Source: Lentisphaerota bacterium (GTDB lineage: Bacteria > Verrucomicrobiota > Lentisphaeria > Victivallales > Victivallaceae). From it: DNA of 64,000 bases. Below are positions 53,537 to 62,031 of the stretch, in pieces; position 1 is the stretch's first letter; each line of letters starts with the position of its first letter. The notes below the pieces were generated by a model. It did no database searches, was not told where the DNA came from, and saw only the letters and a program-made list of their open reading frames with translations. Position numbers and translations under genes: made by a program. Where the stretch lies: the NCBI GenBank assembly GCA_024225035.1, contig JAAEMX010000219.1:62001-126000 (forward strand), read 5' to 3'.

Positions 53537-53982
53537 TAAAACTCACCAAACTCTCTCTCTGTAAAAACTGTTTCCTCCGGCTTATTATCATTTCGCAATA
53601 ACCGTGAAAAACTGCGAATGATTCCGGTTCATTAGTATAATTATATCCCTTCAAAAAACTAATTTCAAGGAAGAGCTTTCAAGCATTTCTCCAGCCTGCC
53701 TGTATAAATATTAATTTTATTTATTGAGACAGTATACTGGCATTAGAAGCATTAACCACAAAAAATAGCAAACATTTATCAGCCAACATGATAAAAACAT
53801 CAATCAATACAATCTGAGATAGATTACCATAAACATAATTTGAATATTAAATCCTATTGTCAAAATAACAAATTTGACATTCATTATGGGGATGTTATAA
53901 TAAGCGGCAGCGTGCAAGAATGCCGGCAAGAAGGTCAGCATACTTGTAAACAGGAGTACCTTTAACTATAGAGGACAATAAA
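53537..53982. other. 446-nt regulatory region upstream of tsaC
   Basis: AT-rich spacer between the unknown membrane protein (minus) and tsaC (plus). It contains the consensus promoter at 53874-53901 with an overlapping inverted repeat, and about 80 nt of leader; otherwise no gene is seen. Confidence 0.6.
53858..53901 (+). promoter_or_regulatory. Consensus promoter with an overlapping inverted repeat, tsaC
   Basis: TTGACA (53874-53879), 16-nt spacer, TATAAT (53896-53901): the best promoter in the window. TGTCAAA (53858-53864) and TTTGACA (53873-53879) form a 7-bp inverted repeat with an 8-nt centre that covers the -35 box, so a repressor site is plausible. Confidence 0.75.
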
Positions 53983-54588
53983 ATGATTATTCACAACTTG
54001 AAGAATGATTTGCCTGACGCAATTTTCACCGACTGCATGAATGCTTTGGAGTCGCCGGGCGATGTGCTTTTGGTACCTACCGAAACCGTGTACGGACTTG
54101 TCTGTCGCTGGGATGACTCAAGAGCCATCGACAGAATTTATGAGTTGAAAGGACGTGAGCAGAACAAACCTCTGGCATTGTTTGTAGACTCCACTGATAC
54201 ATTGAAAAAACACGGTATTGAACTTAATGAAAACGCTGAGAAAATTGCCGGCAAGTTTTGCCCGGGACCAATTACAGTTGTGGTTCCACAAGGCGAAGAA
54301 ACCGTCGGTTTCCGTATTCCCGACCATCCATTTATTTTAAGCTTACTGAAACAGACCGGATATCCGTTAGCATCAACCAGCGCTAATCGTTCCGGTGATC
54401 CCAATGCTTTGAGCCCGGGCGAAGCTCTGGATATGCTTGAAGGCAACCCAAATATTATTATTACTGAAGGTTTTATACCTAAAGACCAACTGGCTTCCAC
54501 AGTAGTTCTGGCCAAGCCTGACGGCATCCAGATATTACGCGAAGGGCCGATTTCTGAAGAAGATATCCTCGCTGCATGTGAACTTTGA
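53983..54588 (+). CDS. tsaC: Threonylcarbamoyl-AMP synthase TsaC/Sua5 family
   Basis: 201 residues, short YrdC-type form without the Sua5 C-terminal domain. It makes threonylcarbamoyl-AMP from threonine, bicarbonate and ATP for the t6A37 modification of ANN-decoding tRNAs. Seen: 'VLLVPTETVYGLVCRW', 'KGREQNKPLALFV', 'FCPGPITVVVPQ', 'VGFRIPDHPFI', 'LASTSANRSGDPN' and 'QILREGPIS'. The conserved Lys/Arg and Ser/Asn residues that bind substrate are present. TrmO (4,236) acts later in the same modification. GAGGACA precedes the ATG. The stop is 1 nt from the stop of the convergent kinase. Confidence 0.95.
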   Translation: MIIHNLKNDLPDAIFTDCMNALESPGDVLLVPTETVYGLVCRWDDSRAIDRIYELKGREQNKPLALFVDSTDTLKKHGIELNENAEKIAGKFCPGPITVVVPQGEETVGFRIPDHPFILSLLKQTGYPLASTSANRSGDPNALSPGEALDMLEGNPNIIITEGFIPKDQLASTVVLAKPDGIQILREGPISEEDILAACEL

Positions 54589-54589
54589 A

Positions 54590-55996
54590 TTATCTAAGGC
54601 CCAGAGCCTTACCATATACTAAATAAACATATCCGCCGCCTAAAAGCAGTAAAATTATTAAACCCGCTAATATGCGTCGTTTGATTTTTCGCTTACGGTC
54701 AAAGACCTTCGGCGGTGGCTTGTAATTTATTTTATTATCAGGAGCCTCCTCTTCAACAACGGGCGGCTCTATTTTTGTATCTTTTTTGGTTTTTACAAGG
54801 TCAGTTTTAAGATTACCAGCTGAATCCAGATGCTCCGGTCTTATTTCGATTGTCGCCTCATCCATGAAAGGCATTGTCACATCACTGTCAAACATTTCAC
54901 GAGAATTTCTCTGCGCAGCCGTTTTTTTAGACATGACTTTCTTTTCAGTTTTCAACTGAATCGGAGCATCCGCTGAAAATACTTCAGGCCCTTTTTGATA
55001 ATCAGGCCGTTTCAGCTTTGAAGAAACGTTTCCAAGGGGCGGGCGTCCTCCCATAACCGCATCAATATCATCAAGCACATAGTCCCACCTGGAATGACGT
55101 TCATCACGGTCTTTGGCCATCATAATCATAACCAGTTTGGCACAGTTAGGCGACACCCGATGATTAATATCACTGGGATTCGGCGGCGGAGCGCACACCT
55201 GAAAACGGAGCGTGTCACGGATGCTTTCACCATGGTAGGGCACCTGCCCTGTAATTATGTGAAATATAGATGCTCCAAGCGAGTAAATATCCGTTCTGAA
55301 ATCAAGATCACTCTGCGCTTTGGCCTGTTCCGGGCTGATATAATCCGGAGTCCCGACTACTAAGCCGTCACGTGTGTCCAGGGAATCATCGTCGGCGATT
55401 TTGGATATCCCCATGTCCATCAACTTGGGTTCACCACGTAAGTCAATCATAATATTACCGGGTTTAATATCACGATGCATCATCCTGTGATCTTCCCAGG
55501 CGTATTTCAGTGCAGCAGCAATACCTCGAGTGATTTTAAGAGCCTGACGTTCATGCATTGGCCCTTCTATCTTTATCTTGTCCGCCAGTTCCACTCCGTC
55601 AACAAAAGACGTTGCCAGAAAGTAGTAATCGCCGACAGAACCAGCAGTATAGGCGGTTATGATATTGTTGTGTTCAAGCCTTCCTGCCATTACGGCTTCT
55701 CCCAGAAAGCGCTCGACAAAATGCTCATTTTTCACTAAATGTGGAGATAATACCTTCAGGGCGACCTGACGATTCATGGAAAGCTGATTTGCAAGCCAGA
55801 CTTCTCCCATTCCTCCGGCCCCAATCTTTTCAACCAGCACAAAATCGCCGATTTCAAAATTCTCGTAAAGTCCGGGAATAGGCACGGTTACGGGCACACC
55901 GCAGTTTATGCATTCGATTTCTTTACCGCAAAGCGCCGATACAGACGTCAGTTCGCATTCGCACTTTGGGCAACCAAAAAGAATTTCATACTCCAC
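54590..55996 (-). CDS. Hanks-type Ser/Thr protein kinase with N-terminal zinc ribbon and C-terminal membrane anchor
   Basis: 468 residues. N-terminal Cys4 zinc-ribbon-like segment ('FGCPKCECEL', 'ECINCGVP'; residues 8-35), then a full kinase domain: glycine loop 'IGAGGMGEVW', Lys in 'VALKVL', 'MHRDIKPGNIMI' with the catalytic Asp, the DFG position reading 'DMGIS', activation segment 'VGTPDYISPEQ'. After a charged linker of about 120 residues a single hydrophobic helix near 444-462 ('ILAGLIILLLLGGGYVYL') anchors it, with no extracellular domain. DLG/DMG-type magnesium loops are common in PVC kinases. Convergent with tsaC (1 nt). The zinc ribbon is unusual and could bind a ligand or sense metal or redox. 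Confidence 0.92.
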   Translation of the reverse strand: MEYEILFGCPKCECELTSVSALCGKEIECINCGVPVTVPIPGLYENFEIGDFVLVEKIGAGGMGEVWLANQLSMNRQVALKVLSPHLVKNEHFVERFLGEAVMAGRLEHNNIITAYTAGSVGDYYFLATSFVDGVELADKIKIEGPMHERQALKITRGIAAALKYAWEDHRMMHRDIKPGNIMIDLRGEPKLMDMGISKIADDDSLDTRDGLVVGTPDYISPEQAKAQSDLDFRTDIYSLGASIFHIITGQVPYHGESIRDTLRFQVCAPPPNPSDINHRVSPNCAKLVMIMMAKDRDERHSRWDYVLDDIDAVMGGRPPLGNVSSKLKRPDYQKGPEVFSADAPIQLKTEKKVMSKKTAAQRNSREMFDSDVTMPFMDEATIEIRPEHLDSAGNLKTDLVKTKKDTKIEPPVVEEEAPDNKINYKPPPKVFDRKRKIKRRILAGLIILLLLGGGYVYLVYGKALGLR

Positions 55997-56171
55997 TCAC
56001 ACACCCCTGGTATAGATATTAGATAAATTAGATTACAGTGCTATTATAACTAACATGAAGAATATTCCAGCATTATTAAGAACACCACTTGATATTATAT
56101 ATCAAAACGGCAAATTATTAAATCCTGAATCTAAAAATGTTTCATAAAGTTTTGATCCTGAGGCTGCATAT

Positions 56172-57836
56172 ATGCTGAATTGGCTTAAAATTAAAAATCT
56201 GGCACTGATCGAAAAGGCAGATGTAGAATTTACTGACGGTTTCAACGTTATAACCGGAGAAACCGGAGCCGGTAAATCAATACTGCTGAATACGATATCA
56301 CTCCTTCTAGGCGCCCGCGCTGACAAGGGCGTTATCCGCAGTGGAGCTGTGCGTTGCGAACTGGCTGCAGGAATTGCTCTTTCTCCGCACACAATCGATA
56401 TCATTGAGTCAGTACTGCAGAAATCTGAAATTCCTCTGGAAAAAGATTTCCCTGAAATACAGCTTCGCCGCGTTATTACCAAAAGCCAAAACAGAAACTT
56501 TATAAATGACACCCCTGTCACTCTGCAGACCCTTAAAAACATTGGTGATTATTTAATTGATGTTCATGCCGCAAACGAACACCAGTCACTGCTAAGCCGC
56601 ACCAAACAGCTTGAACTGCTTGATCGTTATGCCGGACTAAACGATGAACTCATAGCATGCGCGGCAACTTGCAGGGAACTCGCAGAATTGCGCAAAGAAC
56701 GTGACAGAGTTTTCTCTGATATGCCATCTGCCGTAGAAGCTGAACATTTGCAAATGATTGTTGAAGAAATTGATAAAATTTCTCCGGAACCGGGAGAAGA
56801 TGATAAGCTTACGGCAAAACATGCAGTTGCGGCTAATTCAAAAACTGTTATGCAATTAGCCTCCAACTCGGTAATGCTGCTCAGCCAGTCCGAAAATTCA
56901 CTCATTGACCAGCTCGGGGGAGTTTATCGCGACTTACAGGAACTCAATTCGATTGATACTGAAAATACTAATCCAATGCTTGAAGCATGTGACCAGTTGG
57001 TTGAAAACATGCGTGAGCTGGCATTCGACATTGAAAACTATACTTCATCTGTAGAGCTTGATGAACAAGCTTTTCTGGAGCTGGAAAGCCGACTGAGCGA
57101 GCTGCAAACTATAAAGCGCCGCTATGGCCCGTCTCTTGAAAACGTCCTGCTGGAACTGGACAGAGCTAATGAACGCCTGCAAGTTCATCATGAGGCCGCT
57201 GAGCTACGTGAAAAATTTGCTGACGAAGAAAAAGTGCTCATTGATAAGCTAAAACAGCAGTCCAAAGATTTAAGCGCCAAGCGTCGCAAAGCTGGAAAAA
57301 TCTTTACCAAACTGGCTATGGAAAAATTGCGCCTGCTGGGATTCCTGCAATCTGAGCTGGATATATCTTTCAGCGAAATAGAGCCAGGAGAACGTGGTGC
57401 GGACCGCATAGAAATTATTTTCTGTGCCAACCCTGGAGAGCAATTACAACCATTGCGCAATATTGCCAGCAGCGGTGAAATATCCCGTGTCATGCTGGCT
57501 CTCAAAACAGTTTTGGCTGATGCCGATGCTGTTCCGGTGCTTATTTTTGATGAAATTGATGTTAACATTGGCGGCGAAACAGCTAAGCAGGTAGGAAGAG
57601 AGCTAAGAGGCCTTGCCTCAGGGCGGCAGGTTCTCTGCATATCGCATCTGGCACAGGTAGCCGCTTGCGGTCAGAGACACTACACCGTCTCAAAGAAGGT
57701 GGAATCAGGACGCACAATGTCTTCCATAAAGCTCCTGAACGCATCCAGAAGAATCAATGAGATTTCCCGAATGCTGGGTGGGGGCAAAGCTGCCGAAAAT
57801 CACGCTATCGAGCTCATTGAAACTCAATCCAAATAA
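56172..57836 (+). CDS. recN: DNA repair protein RecN (SMC-like ATPase)
   Basis: 554 residues, normal for RecN. It holds DNA ends together during double-strand-break repair. Walker A is 'GETGAGKSILLN', and the N-terminal 'MLNWLKIKNLALIEKADVEF' (in part) is family-typical. Coiled-coil arms with an apex at about residues 270-300 follow; the C-terminal ABC signature and Walker B are in 'SSGEISRVMLALKTVL' and 'VLIFDEIDVNIGGETA', then 'QVLCISHLAQVAA'. Complete; own short leader. Convergent with the TPR remnant 7 nt away. Confidence 0.96.
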   Translation: MLNWLKIKNLALIEKADVEFTDGFNVITGETGAGKSILLNTISLLLGARADKGVIRSGAVRCELAAGIALSPHTIDIIESVLQKSEIPLEKDFPEIQLRRVITKSQNRNFINDTPVTLQTLKNIGDYLIDVHAANEHQSLLSRTKQLELLDRYAGLNDELIACAATCRELAELRKERDRVFSDMPSAVEAEHLQMIVEEIDKISPEPGEDDKLTAKHAVAANSKTVMQLASNSVMLLSQSENSLIDQLGGVYRDLQELNSIDTENTNPMLEACDQLVENMRELAFDIENYTSSVELDEQAFLELESRLSELQTIKRRYGPSLENVLLELDRANERLQVHHEAAELREKFADEEKVLIDKLKQQSKDLSAKRRKAGKIFTKLAMEKLRLLGFLQSELDISFSEIEPGERGADRIEIIFCANPGEQLQPLRNIASSGEISRVMLALKTVLADADAVPVLIFDEIDVNIGGETAKQVGRELRGLASGRQVLCISHLAQVAACGQRHYTVSKKVESGRTMSSIKLLNASRRINEISRMLGGGKAAENHAIELIETQSK

Positions 57837-57843
57837 TAAACCT

Positions 57844-58317
57844 TTATTGCTGAAGCATTTTCTGCAGCAGTTTAGCGTTTTTATTATCAGGATATTCTGC
57901 TAATATAGCGTCCAAGTGCCTCAAAGCTTCACGTTTGCGATCCAGCTTCAATAAGGCGACAACCAGATTAAGCCTGATACCAGGTTTTTCAGGGCAAATA
58001 TCAACAGCACTTTTCAAGTATTTCGCCGCTTTATCAAACTTCTTGACTCTTATCAACAGAACACCCATTGCATTTAGGGCACGGCTGTCATAAGGAGCGA
58101 TTGTCAAGCACCTTGAATAGAATCTAGCTGCTTTCACAAGATCACCGCTGGTTTCCTGATAATATCCGTAATTATACAACACATCAGGTTTTCCTGCTCC
58201 AAGAATCAAGGCTTTTTTAAAGTTTTTTCTGGCCTCTTCGTGGTCGCCTTTTTTATCCTGTTCTATAGCCAGGTTCATGTATGCTTCAGGCTCAAATGGA
58301 GCTGCTTTTATTGCCAT
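57844..58317 (-). CDS. TPR-repeat protein, C-terminal half of a frameshifted gene
   Basis: 157 residues from an internal ATG. Four or five TPR units ('NLAIEQDKKGDHEEARKNFKKAL', 'YGYYQETSGDLVKAARFYSRCL', 'MGVLLIRVKKFDKAAKYLKSAVD', 'LVVALLKLDRKREALRHLDAIL'). Reading upstream of the ATG in this frame gives 'RRNSARRYFR', a TPR helix start that belongs with the end of the preceding glycosyltransferase ORF, so this is most likely the tail of that protein separated by a +1 shift at 58,353-58,354 and not an independent gene. No Shine-Dalgarno was seen before the ATG. It would be soluble if produced alone. Confidence 0.65.
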   Translation of the reverse strand: MAIKAAPFEPEAYMNLAIEQDKKGDHEEARKNFKKALILGAGKPDVLYNYGYYQETSGDLVKAARFYSRCLTIAPYDSRALNAMGVLLIRVKKFDKAAKYLKSAVDICPEKPGIRLNLVVALLKLDRKREALRHLDAILAEYPDNKNAKLLQKMLQQ

Positions 58318-58318
58318 T

Positions 58319-59869
58319 CTAAAATATCGCCTTGCAGAATTGCGTCTTATACGGCAACTGCATTATCCCGAGTAGATTTAGATTTCGAGCAGGATCAGGT
58401 GAATTCAGCAAGGCCTGTTTAAAAAATTTCTCCGCCTCAAAATTATTTCCCTGTTTGTAATAAGCTTCCCCAAGCAATGAATCGGCTTCTGACTGCTCTC
58501 CAGCAAAATTAATTGGAGGTTTCGGCAGCACAACTATCAATGCTCCGAGGCAAATGCTACCGCTGAACCGCACAAGACACGCGGAATCAGAACAGTAGCG
58601 CAATAAATAATCAACAGCAAAGGCCGCAAAAATAAACAATGCAGGATACATTCCAAGTCGATAACGTCCACTGACAACTGTCAACGTCTGCATCCCCCAG
58701 AATGCCAGGGCCAAAAGGATAAAATGCCGATAACGCCACATTGTCTCTTTTTTGAAAAACATCAGCACCATACCGGCAAAGGCCATTATGCCCAGAAGTA
58801 CAAATGAATACCGGAACAAACGTATATACCAGGTATAGTAAATCAAAGGCTGCAGTTCGGCTCCTGCCGCAAGCTCACGGAAGTTCCATACATATAGAAA
58901 CTTACTACCCAGCAGCTTCAACCATTTACCAGGACTTTTTGCCACAAATTTTAATGTTTTTCTGACAAGAAAGCTGTCCTTTGAAAGGCCCTGTCTCGCA
59001 GATGTATCATCTGCCCACTTATGTAAAAGGTTCCAGTTGGGGCCGGGGCGAACTGAACACGTTCCGGTAGCTGCCGGATTATTACCGAGGAAAAGGTTAA
59101 AACCACTGTTTTTTTGAATTAAAATAAAATTCCCGGCCAGTCTGGTATTTTCAATGCAAACTGGTGAAATCGGCACTAATACCGCAATAAAAAAAACCGC
59201 AGGAACAATGATTCTCTTCAAAAATGTCACCTTTCTATCACGCAATAAACGCGTTACAAGAAGGAGCAACACTTCACCTGCAGCAAATGCCAGCGCCATC
59301 GGATGTGTGATAACCGAAAGGCCTACAAAAATGCCGCCCAGACCAATTATTGGCACTCCAGAAGCATAGTCGCCTTCATCAATACGCCTTTCGCCCCAGT
59401 ATAGCATGCCAAGTGAGAGGCATAATAGAGGCACCAGCAATGATTCAGAAATAAGTTCAGATTCATAAAAAACCAAGGTAGGGTAAAGCATGGCAATTAT
59501 GAAAAACAGCCAGGCGACAAAAGATCTGCCAATGCAGACATTTTTTCTGACAACACATGCTAAAAAACCAATTCCGCCCATTCCCAACAGCAATTGGATA
59601 AAACGGATAATAAAATATTTGTAACTACACAACTTATAAAGCCCAGCCAGAACTATAGGATAAAACGGTGCATGGATATGGTTTTTACTGAATGGGGTTC
59701 CCCAGGCAATGATTTCACGAGCCCAGTCATTGTATTCAGCCACATCTGGTCCCAATGGAATTGAAAAAAGAGGTGAAGCGGAATATAACCACAAATACAG
59801 CAGTCTCTGCCCCAAAGCAAGGACAACTACTAAAGTGACTAGAAGTGTAAAACGTGTTTTTCTATTCAT
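58319..59869 (-). CDS. GT39-like membrane glycosyltransferase with truncated C-terminal TPR region
   Basis: 516 residues. Polyprenyl-phosphate-sugar-dependent glycosyltransferase of the ArnT/PMT type: N-terminal signal-anchor, then 'GPDVAEYNDWAREIIAWG' with the Asp that often binds the metal or acceptor, 'HAPFYPIVLAGLYKL', and around 10 membrane segments to about residue 425. The C-terminal 85 residues turn into TPR-like sequence ('GEAYYKQGNNFEAEKFFKQALLN'), then into out-of-frame noise 'LPYKTQFCKAIF' before TAG. The next ORF continues the TPR in another frame. The combined protein would have about 670 residues, like other GT39-TPR fusions. Transfers a sugar to lipid or protein on the periplasmic side; the acceptor is unknown. 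Confidence 0.82.
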   Translation of the reverse strand: MNRKTRFTLLVTLVVVLALGQRLLYLWLYSASPLFSIPLGPDVAEYNDWAREIIAWGTPFSKNHIHAPFYPIVLAGLYKLCSYKYFIIRFIQLLLGMGGIGFLACVVRKNVCIGRSFVAWLFFIIAMLYPTLVFYESELISESLLVPLLCLSLGMLYWGERRIDEGDYASGVPIIGLGGIFVGLSVITHPMALAFAAGEVLLLLVTRLLRDRKVTFLKRIIVPAVFFIAVLVPISPVCIENTRLAGNFILIQKNSGFNLFLGNNPAATGTCSVRPGPNWNLLHKWADDTSARQGLSKDSFLVRKTLKFVAKSPGKWLKLLGSKFLYVWNFRELAAGAELQPLIYYTWYIRLFRYSFVLLGIMAFAGMVLMFFKKETMWRYRHFILLALAFWGMQTLTVVSGRYRLGMYPALFIFAAFAVDYLLRYCSDSACLVRFSGSICLGALIVVLPKPPINFAGEQSEADSLLGEAYYKQGNNFEAEKFFKQALLNSPDPARNLNLLGIMQLPYKTQFCKAIF

Positions 59870-59941
59870 TCCTACCCGTCTTCGTTGAAAATTTCCTTAT
59901 TTAATATACTTTATATTACAAAATGAAAGTTTGTACTGATT

Positions 59942-60226
59942 ATGATAGAAAAAAATGTAAAAATTCATAACAAGGCCGGCATTCACTGCCGTCCAGCTAG
60001 TGTAATACTCAACACAATCAACGATGAATTTCCTGATACTGACTTCACGATCATCAATAGAGATAGTGAAGAAACTGAACTTAACAGTATCTTGAATCTC
60101 ATTTCACTAGGGCTGCATTATAAAGATGAAGCCACCTTACGAGTTGAAGGCGAGGACGAGGAAGACGCTGCTGCAAAAATTGCCGGCATGTTCGAATATG
60201 AATTCGATTTCCCGCCGCGCAATTAA
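59942..60226 (+). CDS. HPr-like phosphocarrier protein
   Basis: 94 residues. HPr fold of the phosphotransferase system. The phospho-His site is present as 'AGIHCRPASVI' (canonical GLHARPA), and the Ser46 region 'NSILNLISLGL' corresponds to the kinase/phosphatase site of HPr. The C-terminal helix 'DEEDAAAKIAGMF' matches. No enzyme I, HPr kinase or PTS permease is nearby, and the Cys next to the His replaces the usual Ala. A regulatory rather than transport role is plausible in a genome where PTS is sparse (inference). It could be divergently transcribed with the GT39 gene from the 72-nt gap. Confidence 0.88.
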   Translation: MIEKNVKIHNKAGIHCRPASVILNTINDEFPDTDFTIINRDSEETELNSILNLISLGLHYKDEATLRVEGEDEEDAAAKIAGMFEYEFDFPPRN

Positions 60227-60252
60227 TCAGACCTAACAGGGTTGCATTAAAA

Positions 60253-61065
60253 ATGGCATATTACACTCTGACATTTCTAATTGCATTTTTTGCAGCGCTG
60301 TGCCTTGTTTACTTTCTGCGGAATGTTCAACACAAAATAACATTCCAGCCCCGCAAAGAAATTCAGGAAACTCCTACTGCACTCAGCCTTAACTTTGATA
60401 ATATAACATTTAAAGACGCATCAGGCAACACCCTATATGGCTGGTTTGTGAAAACACCTGATGCAGATACCACTATTCTCTTCTGCCATGGAAGCGGCGG
60501 CAACCTCAGTAATCGTGTTGACACAGCAGCCGCATTTTCATCATTAGGATTCAATTTTGTGGTCTTTGACTACGCCGGATATGGAACAAGCGAAGGCGAA
60601 CCTTCTGAAGAAGCGTTTTATGAGGGAGCTGACGCAGCTTATGACTATCTTGTCAAAACCGAAGGTTTACCGGCGCATAAAATAATAGTTGTCGGCCGTT
60701 CTCTAGGCGGAGCCCCCGCTGCACTTCTAGCCAGACACTATTCCCCGCGTGGATTAATATTGGAATCATCGGTTTTAGATTATGCCATGGCAACACGTGA
60801 TCGCCTGAAACTTATTCTTCCAAAGTTTCTATTAAGATATTCTTTTGACACCAAAGATATCCTTAATTCGGTCACATGTCCGGTTCTTATCATTGCCAGC
60901 CGCGACGACAGCGTTGTCAAACTCCGTAACTCAGAGCTGCTGCTAAAATATGCTCCCAAAGGAACCCGGCTTATAACTCTGACCGGGGATCACGATGATT
61001 GTTACTTCTTCTGCAAAGATAAATACCTGAATGCAGTCAGTGAATTTGCAAAAAAACTTAAATAA
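60253..61065 (+). CDS. Membrane-anchored alpha/beta hydrolase (BEM46-like)
   Basis: 270 residues. N-terminal hydrophobic segment ('LTFLIAFFAALCLVYFL', residues 3-20) is an uncleaved anchor. Hydrolase fold: oxyanion 'FCHGSGGNLSNR', 'FDYAGYGTSEGEPSEE', nucleophile elbow 'GRSLGGAPAA', acid 'ASRDDSVV', and His in 'TGDHDDCYFF'. A complete Ser-Asp-His triad is present. BEM46-type enzymes are putative lipases or acyl hydrolases, and their substrate is generally unknown. It lies 26 nt after the HPr-like gene and could be co-transcribed with it. Confidence 0.9.
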   Translation: MAYYTLTFLIAFFAALCLVYFLRNVQHKITFQPRKEIQETPTALSLNFDNITFKDASGNTLYGWFVKTPDADTTILFCHGSGGNLSNRVDTAAAFSSLGFNFVVFDYAGYGTSEGEPSEEAFYEGADAAYDYLVKTEGLPAHKIIVVGRSLGGAPAALLARHYSPRGLILESSVLDYAMATRDRLKLILPKFLLRYSFDTKDILNSVTCPVLIIASRDDSVVKLRNSELLLKYAPKGTRLITLTGDHDDCYFFCKDKYLNAVSEFAKKLK

Positions 61066-61226
61066 ATTCACCATCCCCCAAAACCCCATTTGATTTTTTA
61101 CTGCTGACATAGGATATTCCACAGTAAGCACTGCGTATAAACAAAACATACCATTCAAGTATTGGTATAGTAATTAATGTTACTGTTGAGGACGCTTAGC
61201 AACTCAACTTCCGGGAATCTTTTATT

Positions 61227-61988
61227 ATGGATGATATTTTAACTGAAGAGCCAATAGAGACAATCACCCCCGTCTGGCATGAAAAACTTTTTATTCGACA
61301 CAGTGAAGGCGACTGCACTGGCAACTTAAAACTTCGCACCCTGTCCGATTACCTGCAGGAAGCTGCTGCTAACCATGCTGCTCACCTCGGTGTTGGACTT
61401 TCTGATTTATCAGAAAATAATATGCTCTGGGTCCTTTCCAGAATAAAAATCCAAGTTGACAGGATGCCTCGCATTGGCGAATGCCTCACTATCAGGACAT
61501 GGCCAAGCGGCTTTGATAAACTTTTCGCAACTCGCCAGTTCACGGTATATGACGAAGTCAGACGCATAGTTTGCCGCGCCTCAAGTGCATGGCTGCTGCT
61601 TGATGCCGAAAAGTTCAGGCCGTTGCACAGCAAGTCATTGCCTGTCGGACTGCCTCTCAATGCCGACCAAACAAAACACTTTGAAGCCATTGAAAAAATC
61701 AAGCCGCACGACACAAAACCTGGTTTTACAATTACCGTGCGACACTCAGCTGTTGATGTCAACGGACACCTTAACAATGCAGAGTACTCCGGTTATATTC
61801 ACGACTTCCTTGTCGCTGAGACCGGTGCTGCAGTAAATGTCTCAAATCTCAGCTTAAACTTTCTGTCTGACATGAAAGAAGGCGAGGAAATGGATATTTC
61901 CGGCTCTATTTCTGAAAACAGCTTTTTTGTTCAGGGTACAAATTCAGAAGGTAAAACCGTTTTCATGGCTGAGGGAAAACTAGCGTAA
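61227..61988 (+). CDS. Acyl-ACP thioesterase (FatA/FatB-like)
   Basis: 253 residues, two tandem hotdog domains as in plant and bacterial acyl-ACP thioesterases, which release free fatty acids from acyl-ACP. Seen: first domain 'DCTGNLKLRTLSDYLQEAA', 'WVLSRIKIQVDRMPRIGE', 'WPSGFDKLFATRQFTVYD'; second domain 'DVNGHLNNAEYSGYIHDF' with the catalytic Asn and His of the family. No signal peptide. Function in bacteria may be fatty-acid chain-length control or recycling. Stand-alone with 161 nt upstream. Confidence 0.9.
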   Translation: MDDILTEEPIETITPVWHEKLFIRHSEGDCTGNLKLRTLSDYLQEAAANHAAHLGVGLSDLSENNMLWVLSRIKIQVDRMPRIGECLTIRTWPSGFDKLFATRQFTVYDEVRRIVCRASSAWLLLDAEKFRPLHSKSLPVGLPLNADQTKHFEAIEKIKPHDTKPGFTITVRHSAVDVNGHLNNAEYSGYIHDFLVAETGAAVNVSNLSLNFLSDMKEGEEMDISGSISENSFFVQGTNSEGKTVFMAEGKLA

Positions 61989-62031
61989 AATATAATTAAG
62001 ATACAATAAAATAAGTTTTACAGGGAATTTT

